Assembly (NCBI GenBank): GCA_964058845.1
Contig: CAXKVR010000088.1
Coordinates: forward strand, 124,001 to 188,000
Length of the DNA: 64,000 nucleotides
Direction of reading: 5' to 3'
Origin: Carex sylvatica
Taxonomy: Eukaryota; Streptophyta; Magnoliopsida; Poales; Cyperaceae
Of the stretch, positions 36,015 to 47,450 are shown one piece after another; within the stretch, counting starts at the first letter, position 1, and every line of letters starts with the position of its first letter. The notes beneath the pieces are model-generated. The model was not told the origin of the DNA. It ran no database searches and saw nothing but the letters and a program-made list of their open reading frames with translations. The translations under genes and the position numbers were made by a program.

Positions 36015-37507
36015 TAGGGGTGATTAATGAGCGAGCATGAGCAAGTTAGAATATGCTCATGCTCGCTCATTTATTAAATGAGCGAGTTGTTAATGAACGA
36101 GTTTAAACGAGTTGATAAATGAGTGAGTTATGAGTGGCTCACGAGTTATGACTTGTGAGTACCAAATTGTAAAAATCCAACAAAAATTAACAAAAATAGA
36201 ATTATATTACAAAGACTAAGCCAGTATCATCAATACTTCAACAATAATACTTTCACAGCCATCGTCCAACAAACAACAATATAATATAACAAAAATCAAC
36301 AGTATCATCCAACAAAGTGTAATACTTTCATAGTAGCATCAACAGACAACAATCAACATATTACAAAAATAGAATAATTCAACAGAAATTAACAACAATC
36401 AACATATTACAAAAATAAAATAATTCAACAGAAATTAATAACAGAAACTAATAAAAATCCAACAGTTATCGTCTTGTTGATTTTGACGGTCCTACTTGTA
36501 ACATACACAGAGATATTTTCTTGTCACATACCTATAAATTTATATTATGAAAACAATAATGAAAAATAATAACATAGCAAGTAACAGGAGAAAAAATCTA
36601 ACCAAGGTAAAAACTCTATTTTCCAGATTAAACAAACATCACATGCTGATTCTGTTATTTTAGTTTAAGGCCTTTTATTCCTTAACTTCCTTTTAAATCG
36701 GTTTCAAGTCTAACAAAAGGGAGAATTATCCAACCCAAATTATACATCAGGATTTATCTAAAAATGCTGATTTTTAGAAGCATTTTACTAAAAATTCAAC
36801 ACCTTCATAACAATACAGCGCACCTATATTTACAGTATGTTTGTATACGATATTAAAATTATGAAAATTCAAGATAAGTATTGAAGGGAGAGAGATAACA
36901 GTTGCTCACAGACGCTTTTCAGAGAGGAGGATCCGCGCAGGGATGGAGGCAATGGAGAGAGCGGGGTCGTGCTGGAGATTTCTCTTTTCTTTCACAGGGG
37001 CAGATGACAAGGGGTTTTGAGAAGAGAGAAATGCGCTGAGGACAGGGACTGGACGCTCCAGTTAAAGGAGACGCGCTAGATGGCTAGAGAGGCGCAGAGG
37101 CAGAGCGCGATGGCAGAAGGGCGGAGTCGCGATGGCGGAGAGGCTGCCGACTTTGGGTGATGGCGGAGGCTTTAGGTTTAGGTTTTGGGTCATCTGTTTT
37201 TTCAACTTATTCTGTTGATTTACAAAAAAAATAAAAAAAAATAAATGTATGAAATTATGAATATTACATAGGATTTAATGAGGTAAGACTATGTTACACG
37301 AGATTACACATGATTGAATGTAGCATGAATTAGATGTGGCAAATCCTTAATGAGCGAGTTGGACCATGCTCATGCTCGCTCATTAAGTAAATGAGCGAAT
37401 TGTTAATGAACTAGTTTAAGCGAATTGATAAATGAGCGAGTTTAAGCGAGCTTTTAATGAGCGAGTTATGAGCGACTCACAGATAATGAGTAATTTACTC
37501 ACTCCTA
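36015..37507. mobile_element. Non-autonomous hAT-like element with a captured GC-rich segment
   Basis: The ends are TAGGGGTGATTAATGAGCGA and, reversed, TAGGAGTGAGTAAATTACTC. Both subterminal regions are dense in GAGCGAG/CTCGCTC (36026-36140 and 37350-37480), as in hAT elements. Target duplications are not clear. At about 36905-37195 there is a GC-rich stretch whose minus strand reads like a plant 5' UTR (CCTAAACCTAAAGCCTCCGC then CCATCGCG repeats). It is probably the remnant of the 5' end of a transposase or captured gene; no coding domain survives. Confidence 0.55.
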
Positions 37508-40500
37508 GAAATGCGGACCATTAATAAAGGCCGCATCCTAGATGGAGCCAACTTTTGTTTTCCCTCCTGCAACAGTTCATTCCAAACCAAGGCAGCCGAA
37601 AAATTTTACCTGGCAGCCGAAATATTTTACCTGATGCCACAAAAATTTGTAAGAACAGTAGTAGAATCAATAACAGAAGCTGTGAAGTACATCCCATATT
37701 TTATTTTTTAAAAGTAAATGGTAGATTAGAGTAATTGAAGAAACCTTATTTAAGTTGTCTTGGTATTATACTTCTGTATTTAAGCTGGTGAAAATGATGA
37801 TAATATTAGTGAGTTGCTAACAAACAAAAGGACCATGATATCAGGTGCAAGCTGGACAATCAGCAATTGCTTTGCAAAATCAGTGGCAAGGATATAGCTC
37901 CCGTGCTAATTCTTCAAAGTTCAGAGGGTTTTTTTTTTTAAGTCATGCAGCAGTTCAATCCAAACCAAGGCCGCCGTATTTGACCTGCCAAAATATTTGA
38001 CCTCCCGTGCTAATTCTTCAAAAGGGAAAAGAAAAAGAGAGGAAAAAAAAATGTGGTTGCATCTAGAGGATTATGTCCTGGTCTGGATCTTCTAGATGCG
38101 GCTCTCAAAAAGGTGGCCGCACTTAAGAGATGTGGTCGTGTCAAAATTTGAATTTTTCAATAAATGTGGTTGTTTGATTTATTTTTATTTTTGTGTGGTA
38201 TATTTAAAAATTTCGATTTTCTTATATGTTCTCCTGTTCAGAGGTGGATCTACAGTGTTTCAGGAGGAACTGTCTCTCCTAAAATTTTTTTGACCCCCTC
38301 TCAATGTTTGAATTATAATTCGGACTAAATTTAGAGTTAAAATTTAAATAATTTTTTTTGAATTATGATTGATAACTAGAATTATAGATTAGAGAATCAG
38401 AAATTATAAGTCAGGGTATTAGAAAATACAAGTTAAAGCAATATTTTTTATCGAGTACCTAATTAGTTAATAAATTTAAATACAATTAACTATTTAAATT
38501 CGATTCGATATTTTTTTGCTCCTCCGGATCTATCCCTGCTCCTGTCCCTCTCAATTGAATTTCGATCGATCACAGTACCACTATCATAACTTCATTAAAT
38601 TTATTCCTTTTCTTACATGTTCTCCTGTCGCTCTCAATAGAATTTCAATCGACCACAGTACCACTACCATAACTTCATTAAATTCTTTCCTTAGTTACAT
38701 GTTCTCTCGTTAAATTCTATCCTTTTCTTAACCTGTCATCTCCTTACCTGTCCTCTCCTTCCATCCCTTCTGACAATAAATAAAAACATAAAAAATAAGA
38801 AAATAAAGAAAAGAAAAAGAATAAAAATAAATAAATAATTAATTAATTACTACATAAAATCTAACTATACACGATCCAAAAAGCTAATGACACACAGTTT
38901 TACGACTATTTGGTTATTATTCACTTAATTAAAACTATCTAACGTGTGTAAAGATATTCTTGGTAGAAACAAGAATATTCAAATTAAGTAAGTGTACGTA
39001 AAGTAAATAGATGAGTTAAGAAACACTTGACACGTGAGATGATTACGGAGTTCAACACTAAAGCCTACATCTGTGGGGCTTCACGACCTTCTTGATGGCG
39101 TGCATTTCTTTACCCAATGACAAATGATTATAAATGTGGAACCGGTGAGCCCTTACAAACCTTAGAAAATCACACGGTTCGAGCACAGAATCGACTCACG
39201 AGCCCTAAACGCTCAAAGTACGTAGAAGAAGCGAGCACAAAAGGCTATAGTATTTGTTTCAAGGAGTATAACTCTCACAACTAACTCTAGAACTTACAAT
39301 TGATTGAGTATGGTGGAGTATGCTTGAGATTGTTGATTGAATATTGAAGTTGAGTGTGCAAGCAACAATGAGTTTTCTAGATCTCAAAAGAATTCAAAAT
39401 ATTGTAGTTGGGGGCGGCTAGAGAGGTGGATCAAACCTAGATAATGCTTTTATTTATAGAGAGAGAAACAAAATAAGGTAATTGGCATCATCCGTTGTAA
39501 TGGAATAATATGTTGCAACGGGTAACCCCAGTTAATTAATAGGCTTGACTGCACTGAAAATCCTAACGCGCATTTAGCTATTGAAACGGTGATCAAAATG
39601 GAACTCTCTGGAGATTTTGGGATCCAAATTGATTTATTCTGTTGCAACGCCTAATTAGCCGTTGCAATGAAATAAATCGATTATGTTGTGGAATATGGCA
39701 ATTGAATTGTTCTATTGCAACGCCCAATCATCCATTGAAACGCTTGAATCTCAAGCTTACTTTACTAATTTTACGGATTTCTAACTTAACCTAATCTTGA
39801 GCTAATGCTTCTTAGTCCAGTCTTCATATTATCATGATTCATCCTTGATATGTGTAGCAATTGTACTTGTATCGTTGATGTGTATAACAATTTATATCGT
39901 CATGAACCTGCACAATTTCTTAAGACAAAAAATTATAAAATTCAACAAATATATTTTTTACAAATCTAGACAAATAGACTAAGTAGATTATTGCATAATC
40001 CAACATATTACACATCCATAATTCAATAAATAATCAACATTTACATCATAAAAAAATAATATTCAATTATTCAACATTTTTAACACATATCAAATAGTAT
40101 CAACATTCAAAATACATATATATCCATAATTCAACAAATATTCAACATAAATACATATACACAATGTCAACAAATTTTACAACACTTGGCATGCATGTTC
40201 TACAAATATTAGCATATATACATATACGTATTGAACAATTTTTTATTTTTTTGTTTTGTTTTATTTGACATGTTACAAGTGTTGTTGTAAGCAATCTTCT
40301 GTGATGTTTGACTAATTTGCAAAATATATAATCATTGAATTTTGCAGTTTCTCTGGCAAGACAACTATTCATATCACGACAAGTTGGCATAACAAGTTGC
40401 GTCTGAAGGTCAAAGAAAGTCAAAGTGCATATCGCGACAAGTCAGAACGTGACAAGCTACACAAGATAATATGATACATGATCTCCTCGAGCTACAAATA

Positions 40501-40599
40501 ATGATTTAATACATATGATATAATGGAAGATTCACACAAGCCATTTGGAATGTGAGATGTTGATGGTATACTAAATTATGAAGATTATGGAAAACCATA
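37508..40599. other. Intergenic DNA with several small repeats
   Basis: About 37560-37640 and 37945-38020 share CAGTTCA-TCCAAACCAAGGC and repeat TTTGACCTGCC-like motifs. Near-duplicate blocks of about 95 bp occur at 38540-38635 and 38630-38725, with a third, shorter copy at about 35896-35950 (CTCTCAATTGAATTTC, CATAACTTCATTAA). About 39430-39760 repeats GTTGCAACG-type motifs. No gene recognised. Confidence 0.4.
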
Positions 40600-41510
40600 T
40601 GAATATCAAGATAATGAAGTTTATGAATATCATACCTTACCTTTTGAGTTGTTATTTTTATTTATGGTCAAAAGTATGGTAAAATAGATATGAGATTGAG
40701 ATCACCCGAGTCTAACCGTTGCTTGACTGGATATCAAATTAAAAATTCAAATTACCGGGTATGATCAATATTGGAAACTTGGGCACAAGCAAAATAGGCT
40801 AAATCATTATGTTGTAGATCTTGTGATATGCAAAGAACTGTTGGCTCTCTATAAATAGTGGGCTATGTCTCATTTCTCATTGACAATAGTATACCCTCAC
40901 AAATCTTACACTTTAGAATCATTTTGAGAGATTTAGTCTAGTCCACTGTAGCTTGTAATCAAACTTCAATTATCTTTCCATGCCAGTAACCTCAAATATA
41001 TTTCACCTAACTTGATCCATTGTGATATTAGAGTAAAACTAGCTAGTAATTGTCTGAACTTAGAGCTTGCGAGCTCACCTATACCGGAGCCTGTGTACTC
41101 ACTTTCTTTCCTTTGGGCTGTTGTGCTCAATCTGTCGTTTGTGTGGACCGCAGGAGTGTTATCTCATACCGGTCATAATTTGTATTCCTTTCTTCATTGG
41201 GTAACAACAAGGCGCGCCTCTTAAGATTGCGTTGTTCCACACACGTAAGTCATTCAGTGACCGAACTTCATTAACAATTCATTTGTCTCTTTCTCTAACT
41301 CTATATATTTATTTTACTGAACTTCAATATTTATTTATTTGTTGTTTAAATTATAAGTTCTTGATTCCGTCAAGAACTTACAGGAGATAGATTAGTTAAA
41401 CGTAGGAACAACTTTCAAACTTGTTTATTCGACCGATAGTTTCAAGTTGTAAGGATTAAATTTTAAACATACCTATTCACCCCCGCCTCTAGGTGTCGTT
41501 AGAGACAAGA
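40600..41510 (+). mobile_element. Probable solo LTR of a Ty1/copia-type retrotransposon
   Basis: A clear TATA region (CTCTATAAATAGTGGGCTAT, about 40848) is followed by a transcript-leader-like stretch. The far end has TACCTATTCACCCCCGCCTC at about 41470, a sequence I associate with the 3' end of copia-type LTRs and their primer site. No gag or pol frames are present on either side. Boundaries are uncertain. Confidence 0.4.
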
Positions 41511-42820
41511 ACAAGAACATGTTTTATATGAAATAGGTTCCAATGAAATGGGTAAAAAAACTGATCCTAAACTAATTAAATATTTTCTAGAAATTAAATC
41601 AAGATTTAAACCAATTTACATCAGTGTAATCATGTGACAGTGTACTTGGCTTACGTTGTTGTTTAAATTCTTTCGCAAACCACAGCTTATTTCAAAGGAG
41701 TTTTGTCTAATCAATTAAACAACAATGCCATGTCACATATCTTTCATACACTACCAAAAACTTGACATTAAAACATGATTTAATTTTTAGAATATCTTTT
41801 AACTTTCAATATTAGTTTATGACTCATTTATTGGAACTTATTCTAGATAAAACATGTTCTTGTAACGTGTCAAATAAAACACAAGTAAAAATAATAATTT
41901 ACAAGAGCCAAATAAAACCTGACATTCTAGGTTAGGTTCATATGCGTGAGTTTAATTTGGCTGGGATAATCAGCTATTGATTTTATCATTCTCTATCATA
42001 ATTTGCAAAGTAAATTCAGATCATGCAACAAATATACATAGCCAGCAAAACATTAAGAACTTTACATAAATTAAGACAATTTTTAGTGTAACAATACTCA
42101 TTTTAAACATTTTTTCCTTTCAAACCTAACCCAGATTTGGGTGACTAGCTAATACATGTTAAACTCAAGATAAATCTGAACTTAAAATATTAACGCATAA
42201 ATTAAAATATTACCCCATTAAATACTAGAGGAGGAGAGACAATTAGAGAATCAGTGCTCCGCCTTGAATGAAATCCTTCGTTTTGAGTCTTTCTTCACTT
42301 CGTTTTGGCCTCATACCTCGCATCTGATGGACGGAATTGTGTCACAATGCTTTATACGGCTTCTACTAAAAAATAGTGTTTGGAAACTGAGCAAACTTAT
42401 ACACAGTTTGTTTATGAAAGACGGTGTTTGAAGTAGTACAACCGTACACATGTGTGTTTTAAATGACCGTGTATGTATAGTTGAGCTTTTTTTCGCGTGA
42501 GCGCCTCCTCCCATTACATATTGTTTATTTGAAATTTTTTGGCACACGTGTATGATATGTCGTGTATGTTTAAAATTATATAGTAGTGTCCCTCTTATCC
42601 CCCTCTTTAAAAATTTGATTAATTTCTGAATCACACTATAAATTGTAATCGTCTCCCAACAAACGAGGTAGAAATTAAGAGACCCAACTCATAGTATTCT
42701 CTAAACTGTAGAGCTAGCCACGATTCAAAGTATTATATGCTCCATGGCCCCTGAATCCTGACATTGATCACAAAGGCAATATCTCAAACAAACCCCAAAT
42801 TTTTCTCTTCACGCCACAAT
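41511..42820. other. Intergenic DNA upstream of the VTE3-like gene
   Basis: Contains possible CACTA-type ends (TAGTAGTG at about 42581-42588, and CACTACC at about 41754) and repeated GTGTATG/ACACG motifs at 42440-42580. I could not pair the ends. No gene recognised. Confidence 0.35.
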
Positions 42821-42829
42821 ATATAAACT
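42820..42829 (+). promoter_or_regulatory. TATA-like box close to the VTE3-like start codon
   Basis: ATATATAAAC lies only about 25-30 bases before the first in-frame ATG at 42853. If this is the functional TATA box, transcription would start at or after that ATG; this is odd and fits a gene whose original 5' end has been lost. Confidence 0.35.
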
Positions 42830-42852
42830 TCGCTATCAAAAGAGCACCTAAG

Positions 42853-44339
42853 ATGGTGGGGCCTAGGTCACGGCCTGCCTCACAGCCTCGGTTCATACAA
42901 CACAAGAAGGAAGCTTTATGGTTCTACGGCCTTATCTCCATAGCATATGACCATGTCTTTAACCCTCCCCACTGGAACAAAGACATGAGAGATGGGGCAT
43001 TGGAGCCGGCTGATTTGAATGACCCGAGATTGAAAGTTGTGGATGTAGGAGGTGGTACCGGGTTTGCCACTTTGGGAATCATTAACCACATAGACCCGGA
43101 AAATGTGACACTCCTGGACCAGTCACCACATCAGCTGGCCAAGGCCAGGGCGAAGGAGGCCTTGAAGGATTGCACCATAATGGAAGGAGATGCAGAGGAT
43201 TTACCTTTTCCGGCTGATTCATTTGACCGCTATATTTCAGCTGGAAGGTTGATTTTGGTTCTCTATATATTCCCTCTCTTTTTTTAGTTTCTTTCGTGCT
43301 ATGCTAGTCTATGTTTATGAAATTTTTGCAGGATTGCAGATAGCTAAGGCTATATAAAGTTAGTTTTTTTATATTATATTTGTTGAGAACTTGGCGTGAT
43401 GAAAGCCGTATTATACAAGTAACGGATGTAGTGATCAAGATAATAAGTAATGTAATTAATTGCTAGGTGATCATAATGACACTGGGTAGGGAGACATAAT
43501 CTGCTTAAAATTGAGGTGAGATTTCTATTTTTTGCCTATTAATGCATTTATACATGATCAGGTCAGTTTCATTTATTGCAAATTTGGTACGGATGCGATA
43601 TGTACTGGTGATAACTAGGACAGCTTAATTAATTATACCATCACCATCAGAACTGAATGCTTTGTGTTTAATTAGTATCACCACAAAACAAAACTTTCAC
43701 ATCTAACGTGTGCTTGTTATTACCCTCTTCTTTGTTGTTCTTTTGCGCAGCATTGAGTACTGGCCGGACCCACAGAGGGGAATAAGAGAAGCCTACCGGG
43801 TGCTAAAACCCGATGGAATTGCATGCATCATAGGACCTGTTTACCCAACTTTCTGGCTCTCACGGTTCTTTGCTAACATGTGGATGCTGTTCCCAAAGGA
43901 GGAAGAGTATATCGAGTGGTTCAACAAGGCAGGTTTCAAGGATGTCAAGCTGAAGCGCATCGGCCCCAAGTGGTACCGTGGGGCCCGCCGCTATGGCCTC
44001 ATAATGGGCTGCTCTGTTACTGGCGTCAAGAAAGAGTCTGGCGACTCCCCTCTTCAGGTGAGAAAAGTGTAGGTCCGATGGACATTACTTGATTTTCTGG
44101 TCTTTTGTATTATTATTTTTCAATGTGTTCATTACTTGATTCGTCTCATTTGAATATATTTATGGATGTGAATGTGACTCCAGCTTGGGCCGAAGGAAGA
44201 GGATGTGTCGAAGCCGGTAAATCCATTTGCATTCCTAATGCGATTCATTTTGGGCACAATTGCTGCAACATACTTTGTTTTGGTACCCATTTACATGTGG
44301 ATTAAAGACAAAATTGTCCCAAAAGGCCGGCCCATATAA
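42853..44339 (+). CDS. VTE3-like: VTE3-type MPBQ/MSBQ methyltransferase paralogue lacking a transit peptide
   Basis: Three exons, 42853-43247, 43751-44057 and 44184-44339, join in frame to 285 residues. The family methylates 2-methyl-6-phytyl- and 2-methyl-6-solanyl-benzoquinol at the plastid inner envelope, in tocopherol and plastoquinone synthesis. SAM motif I is VVDVGGGTGF (about 62-71); LLDQSPHQLAKA, EGDAEDLPFP and SIEYWPDPQRGIREAYRVLK follow; GPVYPTFWLSRFF and FPKEEEYIEWF are family signatures. A C-terminal membrane segment (about 249-273) precedes the end VPKGRPI. The family normally has about 50 more N-terminal residues, a plastid transit peptide. Here the protein starts MVGPRSRPASQPRF, right at the mature region. 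The frame stays open to 42719 upstream, but with no ATG. Several usually constant residues differ (ALWFYGLISIAYDHV). Introns are kept, so this is a DNA copy. It may be a relocated, degenerating or cytosolic paralogue. Confidence 0.85.
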
Positions 44340-45134
44340 ATAATGGTGATATGATCTGTGAATCGAGCTCAAAATAATAATAATAATAATAATAAATAAT
44401 GGGGATGATTATGCTCTTCTGGTTAGATTCCGTGTTTTAAGAGAGCAATCTGGTTATTTTATTTTATTTTCAGACCGTGGTAGATGCTGCCAGGTTTACT
44501 CTTGTATTGTATGTTGGTCACTGGTCAAGTGGTCAGTATCAATTTTCGTTGTTATTAAATCTCAAAGAATTGTACAACTCATGCTTATTTGTACAAATGG
44601 GTTCACCGTTTTGCAATGGTAGCAGTATATCTTATTGAATTAAGATGAACTGCTGCTACTTTTGTATAATTCTCTGGATAGCTATAGTTTTTTCGGACCT
44701 TAAAAGCTATAATGCTATAATTGCTATTTAGAACCTTGCTAAAATCAATCAACTTTATAAATCTTTACTCATAAATTAAGACAATCAAACATAAACTTCT
44801 TAAGATAAATCAAAATTCAATACAAATTGTATATGACGGACGATCCATTCATTTATTTTCCTCTCAGTTTTTAGTTCACGAGCTCATCAGACAATTAAAA
44901 TAAGCATTGTGATCGGGTGATCCTTCCCTTTTTTTTTTTTTTTTTTTTCGGCAAAAATACATTTATTGGATCACTTCGGACTACTTAAGGAGTCTCTGCA
45001 GTTCCAGTCAACATAGATAACACCTTAATTTGGATATATACGGCAAGATGATGTTGTACTTGTTTTTCTTTATTTTAAAAGATTCTTTTACCTATCCACT
45101 TGCTAACGGACACTGCATGGTTCACAATCAATGC
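44340..45134. other. 3' flank of the VTE3-like gene
   Basis: Holds an (AAT)n microsatellite at about 44373-44395 and a T tract at 44930-44948 followed by TTTATTGGATCACTTCGGAC, resembling a minus-strand retroposon tail. No gene. Confidence 0.4.
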
Positions 45135-46069
45135 GGACTGTTCGGCAACAAGTTATTAAGAGTAAAAGATTAAGAATTTAAGGAGCGCTAAAAAATTGAT
45201 ATTTAAATGTCTTAATTCATTAGTGAAAGATAAGAAAGCTAAAGGAAGAAGTAAAAGTGCCTTAAGATCCGGGTTAGTGGGTTGTAAAAATCCGATCCGG
45301 GTCATCTGTACCCTACTTGCCCGTGTCCGGTACCCGGGATATCCGTGCCCGAGTCCGAGTATAGGTCGGATAAACGGGTACACGGATAGGGTACGGTTAT
45401 TTGGTTCAATACTCGGGCATACTCGGCCCGAATTACGTCCGTGCCCACCCAATCCGACCCGACCCGCCGCCCGACCATACCCGTACCCGTTAACTTTTTC
45501 AAAAAAAATCAATTTTTTTTGAAATTTCGGAATCCCGTCGTTTCAACCGGGCCCGGACCGGTCTAATCAAACCCGGACCGGCCGGACCCACCCGTCCCGT
45601 CGAGTTTTTTTTTTTCAAATTTTATTCCCTCTTCAATATTTTCTTTAAATATCCCCTCTTCCTCTCAAAAAATTAACACTCTTATTCTCTCTTCTCTCAA
45701 TCTCTCATTCTCTCAATCTCAATTCTCAAATTTTATTATTCTCAATTTTTTAATTTATTGTTTAAAAAAATATAGTTGTAAATTTAATTCATTCTACAAA
45801 TCCGCAAATGGAATTACGAAGGTATCGAAATTACGAAGTTCGGCACCTCCCGCAAGATTTTTTCGCGAGATTTAAAGGTAACATTTATTTCATTTTAGAT
45901 TAATTTATTTTTGTAAAGTGCATTTAGTTTAAGCTAGATTTATTGAATATTAAGTAATTAGATTGGTTAGATTTGTTAAATTTATTAAGTAATTAGATTT
46001 GTTAGATTTATTTATTTTAGATCTGTTAGATTTATTGAATATGTTAGATTTATTTAGTTTATGTTAGAT

Positions 46070-46830
46070 TTGAATATGTGAAGTAATTATATTTGTTTTG
46101 AATATATTAGATTTTATTTTTCAAATTGTTAGATAGATTTATTTTTAATATGTGAAAAAAATAGGTTAGTTTTATTTTTTTGAATATGTGAAGTAATTAG
46201 ATTTGTTTTGAATAGGTTAGATTTATTTTTCAAAATTCGAATTTATTTTTAATATGTGAAAAAAATTGGTTAGTTTTATAGATTTGAATATGTGAAGTAA
46301 TTAGATTTGTTTTGAATAGGTTAGATTTATTTTTCAAAATTCGGATTTATTTTTAATAGGTTAAAAAAATTGGTTAGTTTTATAGATTTGAATATGTGAA
46401 GTAATTATATTTGTTTTGAATATGTTAGATTTTATTTTTCAAATTGTTAGATTTATTTTTAATATGTGAAAAAAATAGGTTAATTTTATTCTTTTGAATA
46501 TGTGAAATAATTAGATTTGTTTTGAATAGGTTAGATTTATTTTTCAAAATTCGGATTTATTTTTAACATGTGAAAAAAATAGGTTAGTTTTATTTTTTTG
46601 AATATGTGAAGTAATTAGATTTGTTTTGGAATAGGTTAGATTTATTTTTCAAAATTCGAATTTATTTTTAATATGTGAAAAAAATTGGTTAGTTTTATAG
46701 ATTTGAATATGTGAAGTAATTAGATTTGTTTTGAATAGGTTAGATTTATTTTTCAAAATTCGGATTTATTTTTAATATGTGAAAAAAATTGGTTAGTTTT
46801 ATAGATTTGAATATGTGAAGTAATTATATT
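46070..46830. repeat. Tandem array of about 103-bp units inside the hAT
   Basis: About seven copies of a unit containing GAATATGTGAAGTAATTAGA and AGGTTAGATTTATTTTTCAA, at spacings near 103-112 bp. It lies in the 5' region of the transposase gene. Confidence 0.85.
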
Positions 46831-47345
46831 TATTTTTTAATTTCTGTTTTTTTTAATTCTGTTTTTAATTTCTGTTTTTTAATTTCTGTTTTTTTAATTC
46901 TGTTTTTTAATTTCTGTTTTTTAATTTCTGTTTTTTTAATTCTATTTTTTTATTTCTGTTTTTTAATTTCTGTTTTTTTAATTCTGTTTTTTAATTTCGG
47001 TTTTTTAAATTCTGTTTTTTTAATTCTGTTTTTTTAATTCTGTTTTTTTAATTCTGTTTTTTAATTTCTGTTTTTTAATTTCTGTTTTTTTAATTATGTT
47101 TGTTAATTTATTTTTTTTAATTCTTTTTTCAATTTCTGTTTTTTAATTTCTGTTTTTTTTAATTCTTTTTTAAATTTCTGTTTTTAAATTCTATTTTTTT
47201 AAATTTTGTTTTTAAATTTCTGTTTTTAAATTTCTGTTTTTAAATTTCTGTTTTTTAATTCTGTTTTTACATTTCTGTTTTTTAATTTCTGTTTTTTTAA
47301 TTTTATTTTTTTATTTCTGTTTTTTAATTTCTGTTTTTTATTTTT
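46831..47345. repeat. T-rich minisatellite inside the hAT
   Basis: Irregular run of TTAATTTCTG-TTTTTT units (about 14-16 bp) for some 500 bases. It is strand-asymmetric (poly-pyrimidine-like) and probably prone to slippage. Confidence 0.85.
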
Positions 47346-47450
47346 CAAATGTATGTTAGAATTATTTTGAATAGGTTAAATAAGTAGGTTACATATATTT
47401 TTTTAATATGTCAAATAATTTACATTTATTTTTTTGAATAGGTATAAAAA

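Noticed and set aside
41754..42588. CACTA element between CACTACC and TAGTAGTG
   Set aside because: The two ends do not match beyond a few bases and flanking 3-bp sequences differ (ATA and TCC), so pairing is not supported.
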